A stretch of 64,000 nucleotides of DNA from Actinobacteria bacterium 69-20 (GTDB lineage Bacteria > Actinomycetota > Actinomycetes > Mycobacteriales > Nakamurellaceae), in the NCBI GenBank assembly GCA_001897425.1, contig MKSW01000009.1:1-64000 (forward strand). Direction: 5' to 3'. Each line of letters begins with the position of its first letter. The stretch's first letter is position 1. Shown here piece after piece: positions 16,706 to 26,089 of this stretch. Position numbers and translations under genes: made by a program. The notes under the pieces were generated by a model. It was not told the origin of the DNA. It ran no database searches and saw only the letters and a list, made by a program, of their open reading frames with translations.

Positions 16706-17851
16706 ATGACGACAACGCAGGCCGCAATCCGACCGTCAACCACCCTGGCCGAGCAGGCGCCGCTGCTGCTGACCCACGTCGCCGGGTACGTTGCACACCG
16801 CACCGCGGCCATCGGACTCCGGTCCGGCCTGATCCGCGCACTCGCGGACCCGGAGGGCAACGCAGTCGGCTGCACGGTTCACCAACTGGCCGCCCGGCTC
16901 CGCCTCGATCCGTTCCCCGTGGGGGTGTGGTGCCGCGCCGCACTCGCCGCCCGGCTGTGTGAGGTGGCGACGGAAGCGCCCACCGATGGTTCGCCTGCCG
17001 ACGGGACTGCAGACCCACGTACAACTCTCTCCGGGCGCGCCTCCGGAACGGCGTGGCCGGACGACACCACCGTCTACCGGCTGGCCCCGCACATCGCGAC
17101 GCTGCTGACCGACCGGGATCATCCCGCGTACCTGGGCGGCGTCGTTCTTGCGCTCGAGCAGCCGGAGGTGTTCGACCGGTTCGAGTCGTCGCTCGTGACG
17201 GGAAACAGGATGTGGTGGAACGACTGTCGCCCCGAATGGATCGACAGCGTCGCCGACACCGGTGCGCCGTTCTACCGGCGGCTGATCCCATCAGGCCTGG
17301 AACGCATCCCCGGTCTCACCGGACTTCTTCGTACAGGCTGCCGGGTTCTGGACTCGGCCTGCGGAGCGGGAGGCGGCCTCATCGCCCTGGCGCGGGAATA
17401 CCCTCGGTGTGAGATCACCGGCGTCGACGGCGACCAGCAGTCCTTGGACCGCGCGCAGCGGAATCTCGGCGAAGCCGGATTGGCCGGGTCCGTACGGCTC
17501 GTCCACTCGGCTCTGGAAGATCTCACGGCCGACGAGCCTATTGCCGTTGTCATCAATAACATCTCGATGCACGAGTGCCGCGATATCGACGGCGCGATCG
17601 ACCGGATCCGAGCCCTCCTGGACAGCGACGGGTACTTCGTGATCTCCGACTTCCCGTTCCCGGACACAGTCGAGGCGCTACAGAGTGTCCCCGGTCGGGT
17701 GATGAGCGGCATCCAGTTCTTCGAGGCGCAGATCGACGACCAGCTGCAACCGCGCGCCGTCTACCCTGCCCTGTTGCAGCGCAAGGGGTTCCGCGACGTC
17801 GACCAGTTCGATATCAGCCCGGTGCACACCGTCACCTTCGGCCGGAAATGA
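16706..17851 (+). CDS. SAM-dependent methyltransferase (O-methyltransferase-like)
   Basis: This is a class I methyltransferase of 381 residues. Residues ~15-120 form a helical, winged-helix-like dimerisation region (LTHVAGYVAHRTAAIGLRSGLIRAL...TVHQLAARLRLDPFPVGVW), as in plant-type and actinobacterial natural-product O-methyltransferases. SAM motif I (VLDSACGAGGGLIAL) lies near residue 213 and the acidic ribose ligand in ITGVDGDQQSL. A GGAGG site precedes the ATG. The substrate is unknown; control by the divergent HxlR regulator is likely. Confidence 0.85.
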   Translation: MTTTQAAIRPSTTLAEQAPLLLTHVAGYVAHRTAAIGLRSGLIRALADPEGNAVGCTVHQLAARLRLDPFPVGVWCRAALAARLCEVATEAPTDGSPADGTADPRTTLSGRASGTAWPDDTTVYRLAPHIATLLTDRDHPAYLGGVVLALEQPEVFDRFESSLVTGNRMWWNDCRPEWIDSVADTGAPFYRRLIPSGLERIPGLTGLLRTGCRVLDSACGAGGGLIALAREYPRCEITGVDGDQQSLDRAQRNLGEAGLAGSVRLVHSALEDLTADEPIAVVINNISMHECRDIDGAIDRIRALLDSDGYFVISDFPFPDTVEALQSVPGRVMSGIQFFEAQIDDQLQPRAVYPALLQRKGFRDVDQFDISPVHTVTFGRK

Positions 17852-17859
17852 CGCTCACC

Positions 17860-18894
17860 TCAGGCCGAGCAGGCGGCCGGAGACAGCCGCGCGGCGGGTG
17901 GCACGGTGGACGCACCGTCCGTCGCCGGCGCGCAGCCCAGCACGGCGAACCCGTCCCCCGACCAGACGAGAACACGCCAGACGGCCTTGCCCCCCACCGA
18001 TGCCTGCACGGCGACATCCAGCAGCCCGTCCCCGGTGACGTCGACCACGGCGCCGACAAGCGTGTCGGAGCGGAATCCACCGGACGCGGTGACGTCCCGC
18101 CAGCTTCCGTCCGAGCCGAGAGCGAACGCGGAGATGACGCTGTTCCCGCCATGCTGTGTCGCGAGAACGAAGCACCTGCCGGACATGTCGCACGGAAGAA
18201 CTCCGCCGGCGGGCGCCGGGAAGGTCACGCCGTACGGCACGTTCATCGCCCCGGCGACGGTGCCGGTGGGCTTCGCCGCGAGTAGCACGGCGCCGTTCGG
18301 GGTGGTCGCCAGTGCGGCGGAGAACGACCCGGCGACGTCGGCGTGCACCGCGATCACGGTGCACCCCGAGCAGCGCGTCAGGTCGACCGTGACGGGCTTC
18401 GGTGGTCCGGACTGCGTGGATGTCGGCACCGACGGCGCTGCGGCCGATGTGGCCGGCGGCTGCGGCCGGACCGGCGCCGATCCGGTGGACCCGGTCGCGG
18501 ATCCAGTGGCGAGATCCGTGACCGCATCGGCTGTTTCGCCCGTTGTATCGACTGCGGAAGGTGCCGTCGAACCTGCCGATCCGGGCATGACGGTGTTCCC
18601 GCCCGCAGCCGTGCCGGCGTCCGGCACCCCAGTCGAAGTCAACGCAGGCACCGTGACGAGCACCGATCCCGGGACAGGTCCCGGCGTGAACCTCGTCATA
18701 TTCGGCGGCGCTGCGGACGTGACGGGCCTCGCCGAAGTGACTGCCGAATCACCCACCCCATCGACCGCGCCGGGAGCCGGCCCGCACGCGGCCGCGAGAA
18801 ACGCAGTGAGCACCGCGGCGAAAAACAGGGCGGCTACGCGCGCGACGCGAACCCCGTGAGCCCGGAACTTTCGCGGCGATGAGCTACGCGTCAC
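17860..18894 (-). CDS. Lipoprotein with FG-GAP/VCBS-like repeat, unknown function
   Basis: This 344-residue exported lipoprotein has a signal peptide and lipobox AFLAAAC (Cys37), then ~120 residues rich in Ser, Thr, Ala and Pro that act as a spacer. The C-terminal globular part has a calcium-loop-like VVDVTGDGLLDVAVQ repeat, typical of FG-GAP/VCBS beta-propeller blades. The GTG start overlaps the end of the acetoacetyl-CoA synthetase gene by four bases, implying co-translation, although no functional link is apparent. It converges with the methyltransferase. Confidence 0.65.
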   Translation of the reverse strand: MTRSSSPRKFRAHGVRVARVAALFFAAVLTAFLAAACGPAPGAVDGVGDSAVTSARPVTSAAPPNMTRFTPGPVPGSVLVTVPALTSTGVPDAGTAAGGNTVMPGSAGSTAPSAVDTTGETADAVTDLATGSATGSTGSAPVRPQPPATSAAAPSVPTSTQSGPPKPVTVDLTRCSGCTVIAVHADVAGSFSAALATTPNGAVLLAAKPTGTVAGAMNVPYGVTFPAPAGGVLPCDMSGRCFVLATQHGGNSVISAFALGSDGSWRDVTASGGFRSDTLVGAVVDVTGDGLLDVAVQASVGGKAVWRVLVWSGDGFAVLGCAPATDGASTVPPAARLSPAACSA

Positions 18895-20858
18895 GCGCCC
18901 ACCCGTGCCGCGCGGGCGGCAGCCAAGAACGCGTCGAAGGCAGCCGGGTCGGCGAGCGCATCACGTGAGATCGACTGTGCCACATCGGCTCCCGCCAGGA
19001 TGCGCTTCACGGGGACCTCGCACTTCTTGCCGTTCAGGGTGCGCGGAACGGCCGGCACCGGGATCACCTGACCGGGGACGTGCCGCGGCGAGAGTTCGCT
19101 GCGGATAGCGCTTTTCACCTCGGCAGCCGCAGTCGCCACGTCCGCGCCGTCCGCCAACACGACGAACAACAGCAGGTCGCCCTCCCCATCAGGCGTCGAC
19201 GTGTCGACCACCAGCGAATCCGTGATGCCGTCCACATCCTCGACAACGCGGTAGAACTCGGCCGTGCCCATGCGCACCCCGCCGCGATTGAGCGTCGCAT
19301 CCGAGCGGCCCTCGATCACCACCGATCCGCGGTCGGTGATCCGGATCCAGTCGCCGTGCCGCCACACACCCGGGAAATACTCGAAATAGGCGCTGCGCAA
19401 ACGACTTCCGTCGGCATCGCCCCAGAGGAAGACCGGCATGGACGGCATGGGCGCCGTCAGCACAAGCTCGCCGACCTCATTCACCACAGGCCGCGCCGCA
19501 GTGTCGTACGCCTCGACCTTCGCGCCGAGCGCCCGCACCGAGATCTCGCCGCGCCACACCGGAACCGTGGGCGCCGCACCGACCATCGCCGTGCACAGGT
19601 CCGTGCCGCCTGAGACGGAGGCGATCTGCACCTGCGGTCCTATGTGCTCCATGATCCAGTCGAAACCCGCTGCGGAGAGCGGAGATCCGGTGGACCCGAC
19701 CACCCGGACACACGACACGTCCAACTCGTCCGAGGGCGTGAGGCCCGCCGCCCGGCAGGCGTGGATGAAGGCCGCCGACACGCCGACGGTCCCGATCCGG
19801 TGTTTGGCCGCGAGCCGCCAGAGCGTCATCAGGTCGGGCGTGCCGGGGTTGCCGTCGTACAGCACCACGGTGGCCCCCACCAGCAGACCGCCTACCAGGT
19901 AGTTCCACATCATCCAGCCGGTGGTGGAGAACCAGAAGAACCGGTCCCCAGGACCCAGATCCTGGTGCAGCCGAAGCATTTTCACGTGTTCGAGCAGGAT
20001 CCCGCCGACGGATTGCACGATGGGTTTGGGCAGCCCGGTGGTGCCCGACGAGTACAGCACCCACAGTGGGGCGGCGAACTCGACCGGGGTGAAGCGCGGC
20101 TCGGCGGCCTGCGCGGTGAACTCGGCCCAGGAGATCGCCCCGGCCGGCGCGCTGCTGCCGAGCGCCGGAATGTGCACGACTCCGGCCAGGTCCGGCAGCG
20201 CCTCCCGCAGCGTCGCCACGGTGGCCGACGTATCGAACTCCTTGCCGCCGTACACATATCCGTCGACGGCGATCAGCACCTTCGGCGAGATCTGCGTGAA
20301 CCGGTCGATCACCGACAGCGCCCCGAAGTCGGGCGAGCAGGACGACCAGACCGCCCCGAGCGCCGCCGTCGCCAGGAACGCCACCAGCGCCTCCAGCCGG
20401 TTGGGGGCCAGCGCGACGACACGATCGCCGGCACCCACCCCCATCCGGACGAGCCCGGCCTCGGCCGCACCGACCATCGCCCGCAGGTCGCCGATCGAGA
20501 CCTGCCGCTCGTAACCGGATTCGTCGGTCTCGATCACGGCGATCTCGGCCGGATCCCGGTCGCCGCCGAAGTCCAGCGCGTGCTCCGCATAGTTGAGCGT
20601 GCCGCCCGGGAACCAGCGCGCTCCGGGCATCGACGCATCGGCCAGCACCTCGGTCGGCCGCTCGTGCCAGTGCACCCCGGCGTACTCGGCGAGCCCGCCC
20701 CAGAACCCGGCGAGGTCGCTCACCGAGAAGTCCCACAGCGAACCGTAATCCGGGAACGAGCGCCCGGTTCGCGACGCGAGAAAGGCGGCGAACTTCGTCA
20801 TATTCGCCTGCTCGATCCGCTCGGCGGACGGCTGCCAACAGATCTCCGGTGTGCTCAT
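18891..20858 (-). CDS. aacS: Acetoacetyl-CoA synthetase
   Basis: This ANL-superfamily ligase activates acetoacetate with ATP and CoA. The 655-residue length and N terminus (ICWQPSAERIEQANMTKFAAFLASRTG, then the LWDFSV segment) are specific to acetoacetyl-CoA synthetases rather than acetyl-CoA synthetases. The P-loop YSSGTTGLPKPI is at about residue 267, the hinge RSDATLNRGGVRMG at about 523, and the acylation lysine region RTLNGKKCEVPVKR near 609. ATG 20858 has GGAGG upstream. Product use could link to the 3-hydroxybutyrate dehydrogenase at 32.3 kb. Confidence 0.93.
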   Translation of the reverse strand: MSTPEICWQPSAERIEQANMTKFAAFLASRTGRSFPDYGSLWDFSVSDLAGFWGGLAEYAGVHWHERPTEVLADASMPGARWFPGGTLNYAEHALDFGGDRDPAEIAVIETDESGYERQVSIGDLRAMVGAAEAGLVRMGVGAGDRVVALAPNRLEALVAFLATAALGAVWSSCSPDFGALSVIDRFTQISPKVLIAVDGYVYGGKEFDTSATVATLREALPDLAGVVHIPALGSSAPAGAISWAEFTAQAAEPRFTPVEFAAPLWVLYSSGTTGLPKPIVQSVGGILLEHVKMLRLHQDLGPGDRFFWFSTTGWMMWNYLVGGLLVGATVVLYDGNPGTPDLMTLWRLAAKHRIGTVGVSAAFIHACRAAGLTPSDELDVSCVRVVGSTGSPLSAAGFDWIMEHIGPQVQIASVSGGTDLCTAMVGAAPTVPVWRGEISVRALGAKVEAYDTAARPVVNEVGELVLTAPMPSMPVFLWGDADGSRLRSAYFEYFPGVWRHGDWIRITDRGSVVIEGRSDATLNRGGVRMGTAEFYRVVEDVDGITDSLVVDTSTPDGEGDLLLFVVLADGADVATAAAEVKSAIRSELSPRHVPGQVIPVPAVPRTLNGKKCEVPVKRILAGADVAQSISRDALADPAAFDAFLAAARAARVGA

Positions 20859-20917
20859 ACTCTTGTTCCTCCGCGTGTCTCGCTCATGGTGGGTACGCCG
20901 GCGCACCGGCACGCTGG

Positions 20918-21655
20918 CTACCGAAGGTGCGCGTCGAACCAGCTCAGCGCGTGCCCCCAGGCGTCCGCGGCGGAATCGGCCACGTAGTTCGGCGACTGCG
21001 GATCCAGCGCAAAGGCGTGTCCCGCGTTGGCATATCGCACGATGCTCGTCGGCAGCCCGGTCGCGCCGACGACGGCGCGGAGCTGTTCAACCTCGTCGAC
21101 GGTGATGGAGCGGTCCTTGTCGCCGTACAGGCCCAGCCAGGGGCAGGTGAGCGCGGCGCCGGATTCGAGCCCCGACGGCACGCCCTTCCAGCGGGCCTTG
21201 GACACGCCCCCGCCGTAGAACGTGACGGACGCCGCGAAGTCGCCGCTGGCGGCCTGCCACAGCGACACCGATCCCCCCATGCAGAACCCGACGATGCCCA
21301 TGTGCTCGGGCTCGATGCCCGCAGCGTCGAGATACCCTCTGGCGTCGGCGATGTCGTGCGTCATATCCGGGCCGTTCAGCGATGCCATCAGCGGACGCGC
21401 TTCGTCGAACGTCGTCACCGGCTCCTCGGCGACGCGGTGGTACAGGTGTGGCGCCACAGCGAGGTACCCATCCGCCGCGAGCCTGGCCGTCGCCGAGGCG
21501 AGGGCGTCGCCGACGCCCAGGGCGTCTTGGATCACGACGATCCCGGCGGAGAACTCGCCGGCCGGCACCGTCGCTGTCAGCGGGACTCCGTGGACGCCGG
21601 TGGTTTGTGTTGTCCGTTCATTGCCCGCGTCGGCCGGGCGAATCGAATCACTCAT
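20918..21655 (-). CDS. Dienelactone hydrolase family protein
   Basis: This is an alpha/beta hydrolase of the carboxymethylenebutenolidase type, 245 residues. It has the nucleophile Cys in GFCMGG (near residue 123), the acid Asp in YGDKD and the His in AGHAF (near 212), the Cys-Asp-His triad of dienelactone hydrolases. It lies 59 bases upstream of aacS in the same direction and probably shares its transcript. The natural substrate is uncertain because the family is broad. Confidence 0.88.
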   Translation of the reverse strand: MSDSIRPADAGNERTTQTTGVHGVPLTATVPAGEFSAGIVVIQDALGVGDALASATARLAADGYLAVAPHLYHRVAEEPVTTFDEARPLMASLNGPDMTHDIADARGYLDAAGIEPEHMGIVGFCMGGSVSLWQAASGDFAASVTFYGGGVSKARWKGVPSGLESGAALTCPWLGLYGDKDRSITVDEVEQLRAVVGATGLPTSIVRYANAGHAFALDPQSPNYVADSAADAWGHALSWFDAHLR

Positions 21656-21783
21656 AGCCCCATCCGATCACAGGTCCGCCGCCGGCAACAGGGCGCGCCG
21701 GTGCAGAGCAATGCCCGCGCCGCGCGTCCGGAAGGCCACGATAGCCTCGGCATGAAGCCGCGGACGACGGAGGTTCGGTGCAC

Positions 21784-22866
21784 ATGGTCCACACCCGAGA
21801 GGCTCTCGCGCAGCTGCCCGCCTACACCCCCGGGCGCACGGTGCCGGGCGCGGTGAAGCTCGCGTCGAACGAGATGCCTTACCCGCCATTGCCTTCCGTC
21901 GCCGAGGCTATCGCGGCAGTCGTGGCGGCCGGACCGAACGGCGGGTTCAACAGATACCCCGACAACGCGGCCGTGTCGCTGTCCGAGGCGCTGGCCGCGC
22001 ACGTCGGCGCGGATCCGGCGAACATCGCCGTCGGCTGCGGGTCGGTGGCGCTGTGCCAGCAACTGATCCAGGCGACCTGCGATGACGGCGATGCCGTGCT
22101 GTTCCCGTGGCGTTCGTTCGAGGCCTACCCCATCGTGACGAAGGTGGTGGGCGCGGTGCCGACGACGGTGCCGGTCGCGGCGGACCACCGCTTGGATCTG
22201 GGCGCGCTGGCGGCCGCGATCACGGACCGGACGCGCATGGTTTTCGTGTGCACGCCGAACAATCCGACGTCCACGGTAGTCACCGGCGCCGAGCTCACCG
22301 CGTTCCTGGACGCGGTGCCGGAGCGCGTGCTGGTCGCGGTCGACGAGGCATACACCGAGTTCGTCACCGACCCGGACGCGGCGCGCGGCCTGCCCGACGC
22401 GTTGTCGCGGCCGAACGTGGTCAGCTTGCGCACGCTGTCGAAGGCGTACGGACTGGCCGGGCTGCGGGTCGGCTACGCGATCGGCGCGCCGGCGGTCGTC
22501 GAGGCGATCCGGAAGGTCGGACTTCCGTTCGCCGTCAACGATCTCGCCCAGGCGGCCGGGATCGCGGCGCTGTCCGCAGAGGCGCGACCGGAGCTCGACG
22601 CGCGGATCGCCACGGTGGTGTCCGAACGCGGGCGGGTGCTCTCGGCACTGCGCGCGGCCGGATACGAGGTGCCGGAGTCGCAGGCCAACTTCGTGTGGCT
22701 GCCGCTGCGCGAGCGCGCCCGGGAGTTCGCGGCACACTGCGAGGCGAACGGGGTGATCGTCCGGCCGTTCGCCGATTCCACCGGCGGAGTGCGCGTCACC
22801 ATCGGCTCCGTCACCGAGAATGACGCTTTCCTCGTCGCCGCCCGTTCGTGGGCGGCGCGCGAGTGA
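21784..22866 (+). CDS. pat: Aromatic amino acid / histidinol-phosphate aminotransferase (HisC2/Pat type)
   Basis: This fold-type I PLP aminotransferase of 360 residues is of the HisC branch. It starts like mycobacterial HisC2 (LPAYTPGRTVPGAVKLASNE) and has the PLP lysine in LRTLSKAYGLAGLRVGYA near residue 220, the CTPNNPTS asparagine near 160 and a YP-D region FNRYPDN. Such stand-alone copies usually make phenylalanine or tyrosine from keto acids. GGAGG at 21769-21773 serves ATG 21784 or GTG 21778. It overlaps the downstream exporter gene by four bases. Confidence 0.88.
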   Translation: MVHTREALAQLPAYTPGRTVPGAVKLASNEMPYPPLPSVAEAIAAVVAAGPNGGFNRYPDNAAVSLSEALAAHVGADPANIAVGCGSVALCQQLIQATCDDGDAVLFPWRSFEAYPIVTKVVGAVPTTVPVAADHRLDLGALAAAITDRTRMVFVCTPNNPTSTVVTGAELTAFLDAVPERVLVAVDEAYTEFVTDPDAARGLPDALSRPNVVSLRTLSKAYGLAGLRVGYAIGAPAVVEAIRKVGLPFAVNDLAQAAGIAALSAEARPELDARIATVVSERGRVLSALRAAGYEVPESQANFVWLPLRERAREFAAHCEANGVIVRPFADSTGGVRVTIGSVTENDAFLVAARSWAARE

Positions 22867-23615
22867 TCTGGTGGCATGCGGCGCTGATCTTCGTCGCCGG
22901 GGTCGGCGCGGGCACCATCAATACGGTGGTCGGGTCGGGCACACTGATCACCTTCCCCACCTTGGTGGCGCTCGGCGTGCCGCCGGTGACGGCGAACGTG
23001 TCGAACACCGTGGGCGTATTCCCCGGCTCGCTGGTCGGAGCCTGGGGTTACCGCCGGGAACTGACCGGGCAGCGCGACAGGGCGATCAAGCTGCTGGTCG
23101 CGTCCACGGTCGGCGCCGCGATTGGGGCGCTGCTGCTCCTCACGCTCCCGGCCGACGCGTTCAACGCGATCGTGCCGGTGCTCATCATCCTGGCGATCCT
23201 GCTGGTGCTCTTCGGCAAGCGGCTGACGGTACTCGCGGCGCGCCATGGCCATGAACCGCGGGCTACGGTCACCCCGCTGCTGTGGGTGCTGGTGCTGGGC
23301 ACGGGGGTGTACGGCGGCTATTTCGGCGCGGCGCAGGGCGTGCTACTGATGGGCCTGTTCGGGCTGCTGCTGGCGGAGCCGATCCAACGGCAGAATGCAC
23401 TGAAGAACCTGCTCGCCGGAATGGTAAACGTGGTCGCGGCGGTGGTGTTCGTCGCCAGTGCTCACATCGACTGGACGGCTGCCGGTCTCATCGCGCTCGG
23501 GTCCGTCATCGGCGGTTTGATCGGTGCCAAGGTGGGCCGCAAGCTCTCGCCGTCGGTGCTGCGCGCGGTGATCGTGGTGGTCGGGCTCATCGCGGTGGTC
23601 AAGCTGCTGGTCTGA
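22863..23615 (+). CDS. TauE/SafE family sulfite or anion exporter
   Basis: This is a 250-residue polytopic membrane protein with about eight hydrophobic helices. The two related family motifs are the N-terminal GVGAGTINTVVGSGTLITFPTL and the mid-protein GTGVYGGYFGAAQGVLLM. Family members export sulfite, sulfoacetate or similar anions. The GTG start overlaps the aminotransferase stop (GTGA), so the pair is co-translated. The substrate is unknown. Confidence 0.88.
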   Translation: MIWWHAALIFVAGVGAGTINTVVGSGTLITFPTLVALGVPPVTANVSNTVGVFPGSLVGAWGYRRELTGQRDRAIKLLVASTVGAAIGALLLLTLPADAFNAIVPVLIILAILLVLFGKRLTVLAARHGHEPRATVTPLLWVLVLGTGVYGGYFGAAQGVLLMGLFGLLLAEPIQRQNALKNLLAGMVNVVAAVVFVASAHIDWTAAGLIALGSVIGGLIGAKVGRKLSPSVLRAVIVVVGLIAVVKLLV

Positions 23616-23733
23616 GGCTTGCCGACCCTGCGTTGACGTCGCTGGATGTGCCACCCGCGTGCGTCACCACAAGAATTCGCTCGACCTTGCGAGTTCTGGC
23701 GTCACCGACGCCAATTGCTCGTACCGTTGAGGC

Positions 23734-24383
23734 ATGAGTCGTAGCCTGCGGTATCGCGCGGTGGCCGCGGCGTTGATGGGCGGCCTGATCGTGGGCTCGT
23801 TGGCTGCCTGCGGACAAGCCGCCAGTCCAGCGAGCCTTGCCTCAGATACTGCGGTGTCACCGGCAGCAACGGGCGACACGTGCCCCAAGACGGCACCGCT
23901 GATGCCTGTCAACACTCCGCTCACCTCGGGAACCGAGCTTCTGAAACGGTCGCTGCCCGCGTCGGACGACGGCGCACTCCCCACCGCGACCGGGGGGTTG
24001 CTGTGCATCTACGACACGGACTGGCCGGGCCCGCTGATGCGCCACACGAAATTGAATGTCGCAACCGCGACCAAGATCACGGCGATGATCAAAGACCTGC
24101 CTCCGTCCAGTCCAGACAATCGGCCGACCAGTTGTCCGGGGTTTCCATCGGTCCCGCCGATCTGATACACCTCTACCTGGGCGACCACACCGTCGTATTC
24201 ACCTGTCGCGGCGACGCTCCCCAGTGTGGCGGAATCGTGACCAGTGATGCAGAGTTCTACCCGCAGAACGGCACTGGTGCTCCGTTCCAACCGCTCGCAG
24301 ACGAAATCCAGACACTCGCCGGCGGGTCGCCGACCGATCTCCGAGCGTTCTCCACCGGATTCAGCAATGCTTCCAGCCCGTGA
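23734..24383 (+). pseudogene. Secreted lipoprotein interrupted by a -1 frameshift
   Basis: The first frame (23734-24165) encodes a signal peptide with lipobox SLAAC, then ~110 mature residues ending ...NRPTSCPGFPSVPPI. The shifted frame continues seamlessly as GVSIGPADLIHLYLGDHTVVFTCRGDAPQCGG up to 24383, with conserved-looking cysteines and strands. The switch maps to the GGGG run at about 24137-24141, where one additional G would restore a ~216-residue protein. It may be a recent mutation, a sequencing error in a homopolymer, or phase variation. Function of the intact form is unknown. Confidence 0.65.
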
Positions 24384-24553
24384 CGAACGAAGTACTGCCG
24401 GAGAGGGCATTGTTCCGGACTTGCGATCGGATCGTGGAGGCACCCACCACAGTCATGTCCACCAAGTGGTAACGGTATCTTTCAGGCTTTCACGGCCGCG
24501 GAGCGGCCGCCGACCTTCGTCATCGGCGGATTCCGGGCGATGCTCGCAGCATC

Positions 24554-25669
24554 TCAGCCGAGGACGCTGGCCACCGGGACTGCGGTGATGGCATGGGCCG
24601 CGCCGACCGCGGCGTTGGCCAGGGTCCCCGCGTGGCACTGCAGGCCCGCCGCCAGCGCCGGATCGGACTTGAGCGCCGAGCGCCACCCGGCCTCCGCCAC
24701 AGCGGCAACATAAGGGAGCGTGGCGTTCGTCAACGCGAAGGTGGACGTGCGCGGCACTGCACCGGGCATGTTGGCCACGCAGTAGAAGACCGTGTCGTGC
24801 ACCCGGAAGGTCGGGTCGTCGTGCGTGGTCGGATGCGTGTCCTCGAAGCAGCCGCCCTGGTCAACGGCGATGTCCACCAGAACGGCGCCGGGGCGCATCC
24901 GCGACACGAGATCGTTGCCGACCAGGTGCGGGGCCCGTCCGCCGGGAATCAGCACCGCCCCGATCACCAGATCCGCCTGCGTCACCTGCTCCGCCACGGC
25001 ATGCGCGGTGGACGCCACCGTCGTGACCGCGCCGTCGAACTGCTCGTCGAGATGCCGCAGCGCGGTGGGAGAGATGTCGAGAACCGTGACGTGTGCGCGC
25101 ATCCCGAGCGCGATCTCCGCGGCGTGCCGCCCGGACACACCGCCACCGAGTACCACCACCTGGGCCCCGGCCACCCCGGGCACCCCACCCAGCAGCACGC
25201 CGCGCCCGCCAGCACTCGCCATCAGATGGTAGGCACCGACCTGCGGCGCGAGCCGTCCGGCGATCTCGCTCATGGGCGCCAACAGCGGCAGCGACCGGTC
25301 CGGCAGCTGTACCGTCTCGTAGGCGATCGCCGTACCCGACGACTCCAGCAGCACCTCCGTGAGCCGGCGATCCGCGGCCAGGTGCAGGTAGGTGAACAGC
25401 ACCAGATCGTCTCGGAGATAGCGGTACTCCGAGGCGATCGGCTCCTTGACCTTGACGACGAGTTCCGCGTCGCCCCAGACCTTCTCGGCCTCGGCCACGA
25501 CCAGCGCACCCGCCTCCGAGTACTCCGAGTCGGCGATGTGCGATCCGGCTCCCGCGCCCGCCTGCACCATCACCCGATGCCCGGCCTGCGTGAGGTGATG
25601 AACCCCGGCCGGGGTCATCGCCACCCGGCCCTCACGGTTCTTGATCTCGGTCGGCACTCCGATACGCAT
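24554..25669 (-). CDS. ald: Alanine dehydrogenase
   Basis: This NAD-dependent enzyme interconverts L-alanine and pyruvate plus ammonium. The 371-residue length is exact for the family. The N terminus [23 protein letters not shown], the [11 protein letters not shown] segment with the catalytic His, and the dinucleotide motif [20 protein letters not shown] near residue 173 are all hallmark features. ATG 25669 follows an AGGAGG site. The ~180-base upstream region contains two ATTCTT boxes on the minus strand and is AT-richer, consistent with a regulated promoter (an Lrp-type AldR is known in relatives). Confidence 0.96.
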   Translation of the reverse strand: MRIGVPTEIKNREGRVAMTPAGVHHLTQAGHRVMVQAGAGAGSHIADSEYSEAGALVVAEAEKVWGDAELVVKVKEPIASEYRYLRDDLVLFTYLHLAADRRLTEVLLESSGTAIAYETVQLPDRSLPLLAPMSEIAGRLAPQVGAYHLMASAGGRGVLLGGVPGVAGAQVVVLGGGVSGRHAAEIALGMRAHVTVLDISPTALRHLDEQFDGAVTTVASTAHAVAEQVTQADLVIGAVLIPGGRAPHLVGNDLVSRMRPGAVLVDIAVDQGGCFEDTHPTTHDDPTFRVHDTVFYCVANMPGAVPRTSTFALTNATLPYVAAVAEAGWRSALKSDPALAAGLQCHAGTLANAAVGAAHAITAVPVASVLG

Positions 25670-25853
25670 GTACGGCCTCCTGCATCGACCCGGCCAGGGT
25701 CCCTGAGACGCTGTTACTGCCCATAAGAATATCGATCGGGCGCACGTTCCCGTGAAGAATTTTTAAGGAACGGTGTCCGGAAGCACATGATTTCCGGACG
25801 TGCTCGGCGCGCGAACATCGTCATGGACGTCATACCCGCTGCGCGATGGCCGG

Positions 25854-25938
25854 CGGAGGCGGAGGGATTCGAACCCCCGAGGCTTTGACACCTGGCCGCT
25901 TTCAAGGCGGCTTCCTTCGGCCACTCGGACACGCCTCC
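25854..25938 (-). tRNA. tRNA-Ser (TGA)
   Basis: This 85-base class II tRNA has acceptor arms GGAGGCG and CGCCTCC, anticodon TGA in GCCTTGAAAGCGG, a long variable arm, and T-arm GGGGGTTCGAATCCCTC. CCA is not encoded. A partial CGTCATA element precedes it at 25812-25835 on the plus coordinates, downstream of the tRNA. Confidence 0.96.
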
Positions 25939-25978
25939 GCCGGCCAGGCTAGCAGTGTCCGGCGGAGAGGCGCGACCG

Positions 25979-26002
25979 TGCGACTGCGCGGCCGGGTGAT
26001 CG
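25979..26002 (+). repeat. 24-bp direct repeat, left copy
   Basis: TGCGACTGCGCGGCCGGG plus TGATCG is repeated exactly at 27187-27210, and the similarity extends to about 34 bases. The two copies flank the metallopeptidase gene. Confidence 0.7.
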
Positions 26003-26089
26003 TCGGCCCGGCGTGGCATATCCTCGAGACCCACGGCGATCGTTCGGCGGGATATCCATCGGGGGAATCGGCACCGTCAGGGAGGAACC

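Noticed and set aside
20780..20810. Further copy of the CGTCATA element at 20795
   Set aside because: It lies inside the aacS coding sequence, where it encodes NMTKF, and lacks the full 13-mer.
19644..20987. 447-residue open frame antisense to acetoacetyl-CoA synthetase
   Set aside because: No motif, and the opposite strand carries an intact, motif-complete enzyme.
24130..24150. Programmed -1 frameshift in the lipoprotein gene
   Set aside because: The site does not fit the X XXY YYZ slippery pattern and no strong downstream structure was seen; mutation or sequencing error is simpler.
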